DNA of 64,000 bases from positions 62,001 to 126,000 of the forward strand of contig JBFHFS010000003.1 in NCBI GenBank assembly GCA_041583495.1. The letters run 5' to 3'. Shown piece after piece: positions 33,387 through 42,559 of the stretch. Each line of letters begins with the position of its first letter. Position 1 is the stretch's first letter. Source of the stretch: JBFHFS01 sp041583495. GTDB taxonomy: Bacteria > Bacteroidota > Bacteroidia > Bacteroidales > Marinilabiliaceae. The notes beneath the pieces were generated by a model. It was given only the letters and a program-made list of their open reading frames with translations. It was not told where the DNA came from and did no database searches. Made by a program: the position numbers and the translations under genes.

Positions 33387-35417
33387 CTACTGTATATTCA
33401 GCCACTTACAAACCTTACTAAAGACTGCTTGTCCGGTAAAGCCAAGCTTTTCGTCCAAAATGGTATAGGGTGCCGAGTGACCAAAATGGTCGAGACCTGC
33501 CACCAAACCATTGGCTCCGGTGAGACCTTCAAGCGTCACCGGTAAACCGGCGGTTAATCCAAAACGTGGCGTTTGGGAAGGCAGCACCTCTTGTTGATAA
33601 CTTAATGGCTGGTTAAAGAATACGCCCTCCGAGATGGCAGAGACCACCTGGATCTTCAATCCTTTTTCCTTACGCAAAAGGTCAGCCGCCTCGAGCAACG
33701 TCGAGACTTCCGATCCGTTTCCAACCATCACCAGGTCTAATTTTCCACTGTCTTTTTGAACGATGTAGGCTCCTTTTTGGGCCGCCAGGGATTTTTGATA
33801 ATCGTTCTCGGGCAGGTTGGGTATGTTCTGACGCGACAAGATGAGCCCCGTTGGGGTGTGGTTGTTCTCCATGGCCATTTGCCAGGCAACGGTAGTCTCT
33901 TCTGCATCGGCGGGCCGAAGTACCAACATACTGTTTTGGCCCTTATGGTTCTTAAGTTTCTCCAACAACCTAATTTGTGCTTCCTGCTCTACAGGCTGAT
34001 GGGTAGGTCCGTCTTCCCCAACCCTGAAGGCATCGTGCGTCCATACATATTTCACGGGCAACTGCATGAGGGCGGCCAAACGAACGGCCGGCTTCATATA
34101 ATCGGAGAATACAAAGAAGGTTCCACACACCGGAATGATTCCCCCATGAAGCGCCATCCCGTTAGCGATGGTGGCCATGGTCAATTCAGAAACACCTATC
34201 TGAAGAAATCTTCCTGAAAAATCGCCCTTTACAATGGCTTTATCTTTCTTCAAAAATCCATCCGTCTTATCTGAGTTACTCAGGTCGGCCGACATCACAA
34301 TCATATTCTCAACGTTGTCGGCAAAATGGGCCAGAACCGTCGAAGAGGCGGCACGGGTAGCCGAGTTGGCTTTTTGTGTGATGGAGGCATAGTCCAGATC
34401 CGGTGCTGATCCTGAGAAGAAATCATGGAACTTTTTAGCCAGCTCAGGATTCGCCTTTTCCCAAGCCTCTTGCTTGGCCCGCTTTTGCTCTGCCTTCCGG
34501 CTTTTTTCGGCCATTTTGGTTTGGTAATACTCAGCCACCTCGGGGAAAATGACAAAGGGATTTTCCGGATCGGCCCCCAAACCGGCAAGTGTAGCAGATA
34601 CAGAAGCACCTGCAGCACTAAGCGGCTGACCATGGGTAGAAACCATCCGCTCGAATGAGGTCCCATCCTCCTTTAGAGCCCCTTTACCCATAATGGTTTT
34701 ACCAATTATCAGGAAAGGACGGTCGAGGACCCGATGCGCTTCAATAAGGGCTTCGCGAATTTGCTCAGAATCGTTGCCATCGATGGTTTTCACTGCCCAT
34801 CCCCAGGATTCGTATTTTTTAGCCGTATCCTCGGTGCTTACTGCATTGGTCTCGGTGGAGAGCTGAATATCGTTAGAATCGTAAAACATGATCAGGTTTC
34901 CCAGTCCCAAATGACCGGCAATACGACCGGCTCCTTGTGAGATCTCTTCCTGAACGCCTCCGTCGGAGATAAAGGTGTATATATTGTGAGCCCCCCAGTC
35001 GCCAAATCGCTGGGAAAGAAACCGCTCGGCGATTGCCGCTCCCACTGCATTGGTGTGGCCCTGGCCCAGGGGGCCTGAGGTATTCTCGATACCACGGGCA
35101 AAATCCACTTCAGGATGTCCCGGAGTAGGACTGCCCCACTGCCTGAAATTCTTCAACTCCTCCATACTGAAGGCTCCCGTAAGGGCCAGCTGCGAATAGA
35201 GCATAGGCGACATATGTCCGGGATCAAGAAAAAAACGGTCCCGCAGAGGCCAATTCCGGTCGTTTGGGTCAAACTGCATAAATTCTGAAAACAGAATCTG
35301 AATAAAATCAGCTCCGCCCATGGCACCTCCGGGATGTCCCGATTGGGAAGCTTCGACCATCGCAGCTGACAACACGCGGATGTTATCAGCAGCTCTTTGG
35401 CTAATCTCTTTGCTCAT
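33387..35417 (-). CDS. tkt: Transketolase
   Basis: Thiamine-diphosphate enzyme of the non-oxidative pentose phosphate pathway. 676 residues as one full-length chain. Seen: SGHPGGAMGGADFIQILF, the ThDP/Mg region FISDGGVQEEISQGAGRIAGHLGLGNLIMFYDSND, the Pyr domain from about residue 350 (VMSADLSNSDKT, ELTMATIANGMALHGG, FRVGEDGPTHQPVEQEA) and a C-terminal transketolase domain. The usual GDGCLMEG Mg loop reads SDGGVQEE, a variant that retains the Asp. Confidence 0.96.
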   Translation of the reverse strand: MSKEISQRAADNIRVLSAAMVEASQSGHPGGAMGGADFIQILFSEFMQFDPNDRNWPLRDRFFLDPGHMSPMLYSQLALTGAFSMEELKNFRQWGSPTPGHPEVDFARGIENTSGPLGQGHTNAVGAAIAERFLSQRFGDWGAHNIYTFISDGGVQEEISQGAGRIAGHLGLGNLIMFYDSNDIQLSTETNAVSTEDTAKKYESWGWAVKTIDGNDSEQIREALIEAHRVLDRPFLIIGKTIMGKGALKEDGTSFERMVSTHGQPLSAAGASVSATLAGLGADPENPFVIFPEVAEYYQTKMAEKSRKAEQKRAKQEAWEKANPELAKKFHDFFSGSAPDLDYASITQKANSATRAASSTVLAHFADNVENMIVMSADLSNSDKTDGFLKKDKAIVKGDFSGRFLQIGVSELTMATIANGMALHGGIIPVCGTFFVFSDYMKPAVRLAALMQLPVKYVWTHDAFRVGEDGPTHQPVEQEAQIRLLEKLKNHKGQNSMLVLRPADAEETTVAWQMAMENNHTPTGLILSRQNIPNLPENDYQKSLAAQKGAYIVQKDSGKLDLVMVGNGSEVSTLLEAADLLRKEKGLKIQVVSAISEGVFFNQPLSYQQEVLPSQTPRFGLTAGLPVTLEGLTGANGLVAGLDHFGHSAPYTILDEKLGFTGQAVFSKVCKWLNIQ

Positions 35418-35481
35418 AATATTTGTTTATTTTATTGTAAATAAAAAAAGGTATTTCACTCTGATTCACTTATTTTATTCA

Positions 35482-35489
35482 CAAAAATA
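35482..35489 (-). promoter_or_regulatory. Candidate -7 element for tkt-rimM
   Basis: TATTTTTG on the minus strand matches TAnnTTTG, 65 bases before the tkt start. No TTG is seen at the right distance upstream, where the sequence is TTT, so only the -7 half is convincing. Confidence 0.45.
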
Positions 35490-35587
35490 GCCTTTTTTTT
35501 AATTGCAGAAAATTGTTTTTCAATACTTAGAGCGATCCACAACAATCTGACAAGGGATTCTCCCAAAACAAATCAGTGGGTTTTTGT

Positions 35588-35595
35588 TACCTTTG
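35588..35595 (+). promoter_or_regulatory. Candidate -7 element for pdxB
   Basis: TACCTTTG matches TAnnTTTG and ends 19 bases before the pdxB start codon. No clear -33 TTG, so moderate support. Confidence 0.45.
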
Positions 35596-35614
35596 ATACC
35601 AAGAAAAACCATGT

Positions 35615-36742
35615 ATGATACGAATAGTCGCAGACGATAAAATCCCCTTTTTGAAAGGGGTCCTGGAATCTTATGCCGAGATGGTTTATTTACCCGGCGG
35701 CTCCATCAATAAAGAACAATTGCAAAGGGCCGACGCGCTCATCGTTCGCACGCGGACTCATTGCGATGCCTCCTTACTGGAAGGCACCCGGGTAAAAGCG
35801 ATTGCCACGGCTACCATTGGCACCGATCATATGGATATCCCCTGGCTGGAAAATAAAGGTATTCGATGGACCAACGCACCTGGCTGCAACTCGGGTTCGG
35901 TAAAACAATATGTGGCCTCCGTACTGGCCCATCTCATCGTGTCGGGAATTCCCCTGAAGGGTAAAACTCTGGGCCTCGTTGGTGTGGGAAATGTAGGCCG
36001 CAAAGTGAAGGATGTGGCCAGGGCCTTTGGCATGCGTGTGCTCTTAAACGACCCACCCCGCCAGGAAACAGAACCGGATTTTGAGGGGATTGAGCTAAGC
36101 ACCCTTCTGCAGCAAGCCGACCTGGTTACCTTCCATGTGCCACTAACTTATCATGGACCACATCCTACCTTTCATCTTTTCAACAAGGATACCCTTTCCC
36201 TTCTGAAGAAAGGAAGCATAATCATTAACAGTTCACGGGGAGAGGTGGTTGACCAGGAAGCCCTGTCGGATGGTCTGGATAACGGGGTGGTAAAAAAAGC
36301 CGTCCTGGATGTATGGGAACATGAACCCCGTATCTCAAAAACACTGCAGGAAAAACTGATGGCAGGAACCCCTCATATTGCCGGTTACTCCACAGATGGC
36401 AAAGCCAATGGAACGGCAGCCGCCGTACAATTTATCAGCCGGTGTTTTAATCTTCCTTTAGATACCTGGGCGCCCGCGAATCTTCCCGACCCGGATCACC
36501 GAATGATTGAAGTGGACACCTCCACGGAGGAAATGAATCTTGTACTGGCCAAAGCCATTTTGCAAACTTACGATGTAATGGATGACTCTAATCGATTAAC
36601 GGCCAACCCGGAAGATTTTGAAAAACTCAGGGGTCAGTATCCCGTACGGCGTGAATTCCCTTATTACACTTTCCCCGTTAAGGAGGGTTCCACAGAGCTA
36701 CAAACAGCCCTTTCCCTGCTGGGGTTTACCCTAATTCATTAA
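35615..36742 (+). CDS. pdxB: Erythronate-4-phosphate dehydrogenase
   Basis: Second step of the DXP-dependent pyridoxal phosphate pathway, oxidising 4-phosphoerythronate. 375 residues: MIRIVADDKIPFLKG at the N-terminus, D-2-hydroxyacid dehydrogenase domain with LGLVGVGNVGRKVKDVARAFGMRV, catalytic residues in INSSRGEVVDQEAL and AVLDVWEHEP, the PdxB-type HIAGYSTDGKANGT, and the C-terminal PdxB dimerisation domain. The Gly-Tyr-Ser-x-Asp-Gly-Lys stretch separates it from other family members. Confidence 0.95.
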   Translation: MIRIVADDKIPFLKGVLESYAEMVYLPGGSINKEQLQRADALIVRTRTHCDASLLEGTRVKAIATATIGTDHMDIPWLENKGIRWTNAPGCNSGSVKQYVASVLAHLIVSGIPLKGKTLGLVGVGNVGRKVKDVARAFGMRVLLNDPPRQETEPDFEGIELSTLLQQADLVTFHVPLTYHGPHPTFHLFNKDTLSLLKKGSIIINSSRGEVVDQEALSDGLDNGVVKKAVLDVWEHEPRISKTLQEKLMAGTPHIAGYSTDGKANGTAAAVQFISRCFNLPLDTWAPANLPDPDHRMIEVDTSTEEMNLVLAKAILQTYDVMDDSNRLTANPEDFEKLRGQYPVRREFPYYTFPVKEGSTELQTALSLLGFTLIH

Positions 36743-36807
36743 GAGAGAAGCATATTTTAGCAACAGGAAAAGCCACCCCTTATCGGATTACCCAAAAAAA
36801 CGAAGAA

Positions 36808-37614
36808 ATGAAGCAATACCAAGGGAACTTATTAAAAATGAAGAGCAGCCTGCTAAACCAAAAAGTGGCCTATACCCTTTGTCTGAATGAGAATTCCATT
36901 GAATTGAGCCCTCTGCTGGGGCAATCCATAAAGCTTCGTTTTCAAGGTCAGATCAACTGCATTGTTTGCGGAAAGACCACTAAGAAATCGTTTGGACAAG
37001 GTTTTTGTTACACCTGCTTCACTACCGCCCCCGAAGCAGATGAGTGCATTCTCCGCCCCGAATTGTGCAAGGCCCACCTGGGTTTGGCGCGCGACTTAAA
37101 CTGGGCAGAGCAACACTGTCTGCAACCCCATTATGTCTACCTGGCTCAAACGGGGGATCTGAAGGTGGGTGTAACCCGCTGTTCGCAAATCCCCACCCGA
37201 TGGATAGACCAGGGCGCCTCATCGGCCATAAAACTTTGCCAGACTCCCAACAGGCATATTGCCGGTGTTATTGAAACATTCCTAAAACAATACTACACCG
37301 ATAAAACCCCGTGGCGCAAAATGGTAAGCAACCAAATGGGAGCCTCCGGCCAGATGAAAGAAGAGAAAGAACAGGCACTGGACCTTTTACCCTCTGAATT
37401 GCAACAATATGCCTCCCGGGACGACACCCTTTTTACGGCCCAATACCCGGTTCTGCAATGGCCCCGGAATCCGGTTCAGATAAATTTGGATAAGAGCCCT
37501 GAGGTAGAAGGAATTTTTAACGGAGTGAGAGGGCAGTATCTCTTTTTCGATCAGGAACGAATTCTCAACATTCGCCGATTTTCGGGATACCTGATCGATT
37601 TGACCATCGAATAA
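36808..37614 (+). CDS. DUF2797 family zinc-finger protein
   Basis: 268 residues. A four-cysteine zinc-finger-like set, C-x2-C then C-x2-C (IVCGKTTKKSFGQGFCYTC, near residues 51-70), then a third Cys pair region (ECILRPELC). The conserved block HYVYLAQTGDLKVGVTRCSQIPTRWIDQGAS (near 110-140) resembles a GIY-YIG-like nuclease core and defines DUF2797. The function of the family is not known. It lies 66 bases after pdxB on the same strand. Confidence 0.85.
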   Translation: MKQYQGNLLKMKSSLLNQKVAYTLCLNENSIELSPLLGQSIKLRFQGQINCIVCGKTTKKSFGQGFCYTCFTTAPEADECILRPELCKAHLGLARDLNWAEQHCLQPHYVYLAQTGDLKVGVTRCSQIPTRWIDQGASSAIKLCQTPNRHIAGVIETFLKQYYTDKTPWRKMVSNQMGASGQMKEEKEQALDLLPSELQQYASRDDTLFTAQYPVLQWPRNPVQINLDKSPEVEGIFNGVRGQYLFFDQERILNIRRFSGYLIDLTIE

Positions 37615-37770
37615 AAAAGTTACCACTACATTTAATTGGCAGAAACTGAATTGTGATTATATTTACGAGGCTGTTTCGATTGCACCGTGCCCGTTTTAAG
37701 GTTCCCTGTCAAGAATAGGGATTAAGCCTCCCGAGGAAACCATTTTTAACCAAGATCCAAAAACCTTAAT

Positions 37771-38229
37771 ATGAGAACTGTTATTACCCTTTTCATTTTT
37801 CTATTCTCGCTTTTTGCTTTTGACTCCTCGGCACAATGCGACCAGGAAGCGCTTTTAAAGAAGGCGCTTACCCAGCTGGATGATGGTCAATACATCCGTG
37901 ACCTGGTGGTGGATTTTAATCCCGATCAGGATCCGGAATCCACTCATCTTCTGGAATATGCGGTCATCCTAAACAGCAGATGTCAATATAAATTCAAGCT
38001 GGTTTATGCTTCAGAAGAGGCAGGCAAGGTGGTGATGGAACTTTTCGACGGAGACAAAATGGTGGCCAGTAACGTTGGAGGAGCCAAGGTTTACGATGCT
38101 TTTGGTTTCATTTGCCAATCCACCAAGGTTTACCAACTGGTATTTTCTTATACCGGCCAATACACCGATTGTGCAAGAATGGTTTTATCCCTTCAAAAAC
38201 AATTTTCGGAAGGAGAAATGGGCTTTTAA
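37771..38229 (+). CDS. Small exported protein of unknown function
   Basis: 152 residues with a clear Sec signal peptide (hydrophobic residues 5-18, cleavage expected after SSAQ). The mature part has four cysteines (mature residue 1-2 region, RCQYKF, FICQS, TDCAR) that could form two disulfides, and a beta-rich predicted pattern (KFKLVYASE, VVMELFDGDKMVAS). I do not recognise the family. Followed by a good terminator, so a single-gene unit. Confidence 0.8.
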   Translation: MRTVITLFIFLFSLFAFDSSAQCDQEALLKKALTQLDDGQYIRDLVVDFNPDQDPESTHLLEYAVILNSRCQYKFKLVYASEEAGKVVMELFDGDKMVASNVGGAKVYDAFGFICQSTKVYQLVFSYTGQYTDCARMVLSLQKQFSEGEMGF

Positions 38230-38261
38230 TCCCCTCAATATAATCTAAAACGCCTCATACG

Positions 38262-38293
38262 GCCGGGTTTTGTAAAGGAACCCGGCTTTTTTT
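38262..38293 (+). terminator. Terminator after the small exported protein
   Basis: GCCGGGTT (38262-38269) pairs with AACCCGGC (38279-38286) around a 9-base loop, followed by seven T. Thirty-two bases after the stop of the small exported protein. Confidence 0.88.
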
Positions 38294-38870
38294 GTATTTT
38301 TTTCCTTTCTTACGCAATTTTTTTAACTTTTTTGCGTCTTCTATTTACGTTCCTCACATTTTGGACAATGTTTTTTAAGCTGAACTATTCACAACCTATC
38401 GAAAAGTGAATACCGTTCAGAGCCTGTCACGTTTTTTTCGGGATTAATCCCGACCTGGCTGAACATAAACTTCTGAAGAAAGCTCTTTCTGAAATTTGGT
38501 CGCTGTCGGGGACAGGAAAAAGGCATGAATTTTTTGGGTTAAATGAATCGTGGTAATTAATGCTATCAGGACAACAAAATGAGCATTTACACCAAACATC
38601 TGGATTCAACCGGTAGTCAGAGAGATGCCATGACACTCCCAAACGTGTCACCTCGTTTTACGCCTGTTCACCTTCACCCAATAAGGTCCTTCCCTGACAA
38701 AACCCGCACCTCTGAACTTAAAAAATTTCTCTCCGGGCTCAGACATATGGATGTGCCTGAACGATTTTTATTGTTTCAGATTGCCCTTGTTTGCGTCACC
38801 ATCCTGGTTTTGGTGCTTTAAAAATTCTGATTTATTCCTTGCCTGCCACCCCTGAGAAGGAAGGCCCCCT
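38294..38870. other. Mostly gene-free region with inverted repeats and a possible small gene
   Basis: Between a terminator and the PAP2-like gene. It holds an inverted repeat TATTCAC (38386-38392) / GTGAATA (38406-38412) with a 13-base spacer, a perfect 16-base palindrome TCGGGATTAATCCCGA at 38438-38453 preceded by seven T, and one possible small reading frame (38579-38821). No RNA gene seen. Confidence 0.4.
38579..38821 (+). CDS. Possible small tail-anchored membrane protein
   Basis: An 80-codon frame whose last 20 residues (about 61-80, LLFQIALVCVTILVLVL) form one hydrophobic helix right at the C-terminus, preceded by a charged, Pro-rich N-terminal part. It ends 50 bases from a convergent gene. 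No family recognised and no consensus promoter seen, so it could be chance; the abrupt C-terminal membrane helix is the only reason to list it. Confidence 0.3.
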   Translation: MSIYTKHLDSTGSQRDAMTLPNVSPRFTPVHLHPIRSFPDKTRTSELKKFLSGLRHMDVPERFLLFQIALVCVTILVLVL

Positions 38871-39473
38871 TTAAAGAAACACCCCAAGCAACACCACCAC
38901 AAATCCGGTAAAATAACCGGCGTAAACCTGTGCCGGGCTGTGCGCGCCAAGATAGAGCCGGGCAGTTCCCACCAATCCGGAAACCAGTATCATAAAGGAG
39001 ACCGGCACCATCAGGTTAATCCCGAAACGAAAGGCAATACCCATAAGCACTGCCGTGACACCGCCAACGGCCAGCATATGCAGGCTTATTTTCCAAAACA
39101 ACGAGATGAGCAGGGCTAATATCACCGCCACCAGAGACGCCAAAAGGAAAGTCAGAATAAGAGAAGGCACCTGCAGGCGCATCAACAGAAAATAGCCCAA
39201 CAGAAAGAAGATCCCCGAAAAAAGCAGCGGCCATACCCGCTCGCGCGCCGTCTCCATCCTAAAACTATGAATGACCTTAAACTGAAGAAAAAGCGGCAAT
39301 AAAGAGACGGGAAGCAAACAGGAGGAGGACACCACGATGATATAGATGAGTCGCTTGAGTTCAAAAGGCAAGAAGGAGAGATGTGTTCCCGAATGCAAAA
39401 TCAAAAACAAACCCAGGGTGGGCATCAACATAGGATGAAAAACAAACGAGACAATCTGACTAAATACTCTCAT
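38871..39473 (-). CDS. PAP2-like membrane phosphatase
   Basis: 200 residues from the ATG at 39473 (MRVFSQIVSFVFHP), with six hydrophobic segments. The C-terminal ARLYLGAHSPAQVYAGYFTGF matches the third PAP2 motif region (SR-x5-H-x3-D), with the His kept and Asp replaced by Tyr/Gln, and ISLHMLAVGG resembles the middle PSGH-type motif. A lipid phosphatase or a relative that has lost some catalytic residues. It ends the rpoN strand, 44 bases downstream of rpoN. Confidence 0.75.
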   Translation of the reverse strand: MRVFSQIVSFVFHPMLMPTLGLFLILHSGTHLSFLPFELKRLIYIIVVSSSCLLPVSLLPLFLQFKVIHSFRMETARERVWPLLFSGIFFLLGYFLLMRLQVPSLILTFLLASLVAVILALLISLFWKISLHMLAVGGVTAVLMGIAFRFGINLMVPVSFMILVSGLVGTARLYLGAHSPAQVYAGYFTGFVVVLLGVFL

Positions 39474-39517
39474 GGTCAATTCATTAAATACAGGAATGCC
39501 GCGCCCCAATATTTTGA

Positions 39518-40963
39518 TTATAACTCTTTTCTTAAACGCGCTACAGGAATGTTCAGCTGCTCGCGGTATTTGGCAACGGTTCGACGGGCAATATTGTACG
39601 ACTTGTCCTTGAGAATTTGCGCCAGCTTATCGTCGGTAAGAGGTTTACTCTTGTCCTCCACGGCAATGCATTCTTCCAAAATCTTCTTAATCTCCCGCGT
39701 GGAGACCTCTTCCCCTGAATCGGTCTGCAACCCCTCCGAAAAAAAGTACTTGAGCGGATAGATCCCAAAATGGGTTTGAATGTATTTGCTATTGGATACC
39801 CTTGAAATGGTGGAGATATCCAAATCGGTAACATCGGCGATATCTTTCAAAATCATAGGTCTCATACGGGTTTCATCACCCTCCAGGAAATACTCTTTCT
39901 GGTAATCGAGAATCGCCTGCATTACCGTCATTAAGGTGTTTTGACGCTGTTTGATGGCGTCGATAAACCACCTGGCCGAATCGAGCTTTTGCTTCACAAA
40001 CATAAGGGCCTCCTTCTGCTCGCGGCTTTGATTTTTTTTGTTGGCCTGGTAATCTTCAAACATCTCCGAATAGGTACTGCTGATCCGAAGCTCAGGAATA
40101 TTGCGGTTATTCAGGGAGAGCCGGAGTTTTCCTTCTTCCACTTCCAGGATAAAATCGGGTATGATGTGCTGAACCGTCTTGTTCACAGGGTTACTGTAGG
40201 AGCTTCCAGGCTTGGGGTTCAGTTTCAGGATCTCATCGAGAGCTTCTTTGAGTTCGCCCTCTCCGAGGTGCATCCGTTTTTCAATTTTATCGTAATGTTT
40301 CCTGGTGAACTCCTCAAAATGATGTTTCACCAGTTCGATGGCATGTTTCACCTGGGGTATTGAACGGTCTTTTTTTTCCAGCTGCAACCAGAGGCACTCC
40401 CGCAAGTCACGGGCCCCCACACCGGGGGGGTCAAAGTCCTGCACCACATCCAGCAGGTCCAGGGCTTCACGTTCCTCCACTTCCATATTTTGCGAGAACG
40501 CCAGGTCGTCGATAATTTCATCCACCCCGCGCCTCAGATAGCCATCTTCATCAATATTCCCGATGATGTATTCTGCTATCTGAGCCTGACGCGAATCCAG
40601 GATGCGCAGACCCAGCTGACGAATCAGATGTTCATGAAATGTGGTCCCGGTGGAAAAAGGAATATCCTCCTGTTTATCGTCCTTAGAAAAGTTCCGTGCT
40701 TTGAGCTTATAGGCCGGAATATCCTCATCCTGGATATACTCTTCCATAGAGATCTGGTCCTTTTCACTCTCGGGCCCCTTTTCCTCCTCCCCGTTTTCAG
40801 CATCGGCCGCCTTAGGTTCAACCTCGAACACAGGATTCTCCTCCAGCTCCTCTTGGATCCGTTGCTCGAGTTGAACAGTGGGAATCTCCAGCAACTTAAT
40901 GACCTGTATCTGAAGCGGTGATAATTTTTGAAGTAGCTTCTGCTGTAAACTTTGTTTTAACAT
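39518..40963 (-). CDS. rpoN: RNA polymerase sigma-54 factor
   Basis: 481 residues. N-terminal activator-interacting region rich in Gln and Leu (LKQSLQQKLLQKLSPLQIQVIKLLEIP), an acidic region II (about 45-90), the core-binding domain (GYLRRGVDEIIDDLAF), a helix-turn-helix (DLDISTISRVSNSKYIQTHFGIYPLKYFF) and the C-terminal RpoN box (ARRTVAKYRE) that reads the -24 element. Such a sigma needs an enhancer-binding activator encoded elsewhere. Confidence 0.96.
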   Translation of the reverse strand: MLKQSLQQKLLQKLSPLQIQVIKLLEIPTVQLEQRIQEELEENPVFEVEPKAADAENGEEEKGPESEKDQISMEEYIQDEDIPAYKLKARNFSKDDKQEDIPFSTGTTFHEHLIRQLGLRILDSRQAQIAEYIIGNIDEDGYLRRGVDEIIDDLAFSQNMEVEEREALDLLDVVQDFDPPGVGARDLRECLWLQLEKKDRSIPQVKHAIELVKHHFEEFTRKHYDKIEKRMHLGEGELKEALDEILKLNPKPGSSYSNPVNKTVQHIIPDFILEVEEGKLRLSLNNRNIPELRISSTYSEMFEDYQANKKNQSREQKEALMFVKQKLDSARWFIDAIKQRQNTLMTVMQAILDYQKEYFLEGDETRMRPMILKDIADVTDLDISTISRVSNSKYIQTHFGIYPLKYFFSEGLQTDSGEEVSTREIKKILEECIAVEDKSKPLTDDKLAQILKDKSYNIARRTVAKYREQLNIPVARLRKEL

Positions 40964-41030
40964 TGACTTCCTTATTGCTTGTAAAACGTCAATCGAATAG
41001 GAATTGTTCCGCCTCTCTGACCTCTTAGAG

Positions 41031-41060
41031 CAAAAATACGGTATTTTTTATAACCCCGAA
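41031..41060 (-). promoter_or_regulatory. Promoter of rpoN
   Basis: On the minus strand TTC (41060-41058), 19 bases, TATTTTTG (41038-41031). The -7 part is an exact TAnnTTTG match; TTC replaces TTG at -33. It lies 67 bases before the rpoN start. Confidence 0.6.
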
Positions 41061-41084
41061 GGAATATCTTAATTAAGTAGTGAT

Positions 41085-42524
41085 TTAAAAATCTGCACTT
41101 TTCGGCGCACGAGGGAAAGGAATAACATCGCGAATGTTGGTCATTCCGGTTACAAAAAGCATCATACGCTCAAAGCCTAACCCAAACCCGCTATGGGGAA
41201 CAGAACCAAACTTACGGGTATCCAGATACCACCACATCTCCTCCTGGGGAATATTCATCTCCTCCATGCGGCCCACCAGTTTTTCATAAATTTCTTCACG
41301 TTGTGACCCGCCGATGATCTCACCTATTTGGGGGAAAAGCACATCCATCGCCCGCACCGTGGCATTGTCGTCGTTCAGCTTCATGTAGAAGGCCTTAATC
41401 TCTTTCGGATAATCGGTCAGGATTACCGGCTTTTTAAAATGTTTCTCCACCAGATAGCGTTCGTGTTCCGACTGCAAATCGGTTCCAAAGCCCTTTACGG
41501 GGTACTGAAACTGCCCTTTTTGGGCTGGCTTAGAGTTTTGGAGGATCTCAATGGCTTCGCTGTAGGTAAGGCGCTGAAACTCGTTCTGAAGAACAAAGTT
41601 CAGTTTTTCAATCAACTCCATCGAACGGTCGGCAGCCTTCTTATTCTTCTCTTCCTCCTGCTGACGCTGGCTAAGAAACTGAAGATCTTCGTAACAATTA
41701 TCCAGCGCATATTGAATCATGAAATGGAGAAACTCTTCGGCCAGATCCATATTGTCTTTCAGATCGTAAAACGCCATCTCGGGTTCAATCATCCAAAATT
41801 CAGAAAGGTGACGCGAGGTATTGGAGTTCTCTGCTCTAAAGGTAGGTCCAAAGGTGTATATGTTCGACATCGCCAATGCTGCCAGCTCCCCTTCGAGCTG
41901 ACCCGATACGGTAAGGTTGGCCCTACGGCCAAAAAAATCCTTTGAAAAATCAATCTCCCCCTCTTCATTCCGTGGAGTGTCCTTCAAATTCAAAGTGGTT
42001 ACCTGAAACATTTCACCGGCTCCTTCCGCGTCGGAAGCTGTGATGATGGGGGTATGAATATTGAAAAATCCTTTTTGATTAAAAAACTGATGCACGGCAA
42101 AAATCATGGCATGACGCACACGTGTAATGGCCCCGAAGGTATTGGTTCGGAACCGAAGGTGAGCAATCTCACGCAGAAATTCCAACGAATGCTTCTTGGG
42201 CTGAAGGGGATATTTATCGGGATCGCTGTCACCCAGCACCTCAATCCTGGTGGCCTGCAACTCTAGGGTTTGTCCGGCGCCCTGTGAGGCCTGCAACTCC
42301 CCATCCACCGAAATGGCAGCCCCGGTGGTGATGCGACGAATAAGCCCCTCCTCGAATGCGGTCATATCGACCACCACCTGAAGATTCTGAATGCCTGAAC
42401 CATCGTTCAAAGCCACAAAGTTAACCTGTTTGTTTCCCCGGCGGGTTCTCACCCAGCCTTTTACGTTAACCTGTTTTCCGATCTCATCCGACTTGAGCAG
42501 GCTAGCTATTTTTCTTCTTTGCAT
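41085..42524 (-). CDS. asnS: Asparaginyl-tRNA synthetase
   Basis: 479 residues from the ATG at 42524 (MQRRKIASLLKSDEIGKQV). N-terminal OB-fold anticodon-binding domain (VKGWVRTRRGNKQVNFVALNDGSGIQNLQVV), class II core with motif 2 (TFRAENSNTSRHLSEFWMIEPEMAF) and motif 3 (HSGFGLGFERMMLFVTGMTNIRDVIPFPR). The AsnRS form (rather than AspRS) is shown by GFGLGFERM-x-TGM-x-NIRDVIPFPR. Confidence 0.96.
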   Translation of the reverse strand: MQRRKIASLLKSDEIGKQVNVKGWVRTRRGNKQVNFVALNDGSGIQNLQVVVDMTAFEEGLIRRITTGAAISVDGELQASQGAGQTLELQATRIEVLGDSDPDKYPLQPKKHSLEFLREIAHLRFRTNTFGAITRVRHAMIFAVHQFFNQKGFFNIHTPIITASDAEGAGEMFQVTTLNLKDTPRNEEGEIDFSKDFFGRRANLTVSGQLEGELAALAMSNIYTFGPTFRAENSNTSRHLSEFWMIEPEMAFYDLKDNMDLAEEFLHFMIQYALDNCYEDLQFLSQRQQEEEKNKKAADRSMELIEKLNFVLQNEFQRLTYSEAIEILQNSKPAQKGQFQYPVKGFGTDLQSEHERYLVEKHFKKPVILTDYPKEIKAFYMKLNDDNATVRAMDVLFPQIGEIIGGSQREEIYEKLVGRMEEMNIPQEEMWWYLDTRKFGSVPHSGFGLGFERMMLFVTGMTNIRDVIPFPRAPKSADF

Positions 42525-42551
42525 TGGTCTGTTTTTTTTACCTATAGTCTG

Positions 42552-42559
42552 CAAAAATA
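42552..42559 (-). promoter_or_regulatory. Candidate -7 element for asnS
   Basis: TATTTTTG on the minus strand, 28 bases before the asnS start, exact TAnnTTTG. No TTG at the expected distance. Confidence 0.5.

Noticed and set aside
38438..38453. Perfect 16-base palindrome TCGGGATTAATCCCGA as a terminator
   Set aside because: It has T-run before, not after, the stem in the plus direction and A-run after it on the minus strand, so it does not fit an intrinsic terminator for either neighbour; left as an unexplained palindrome.
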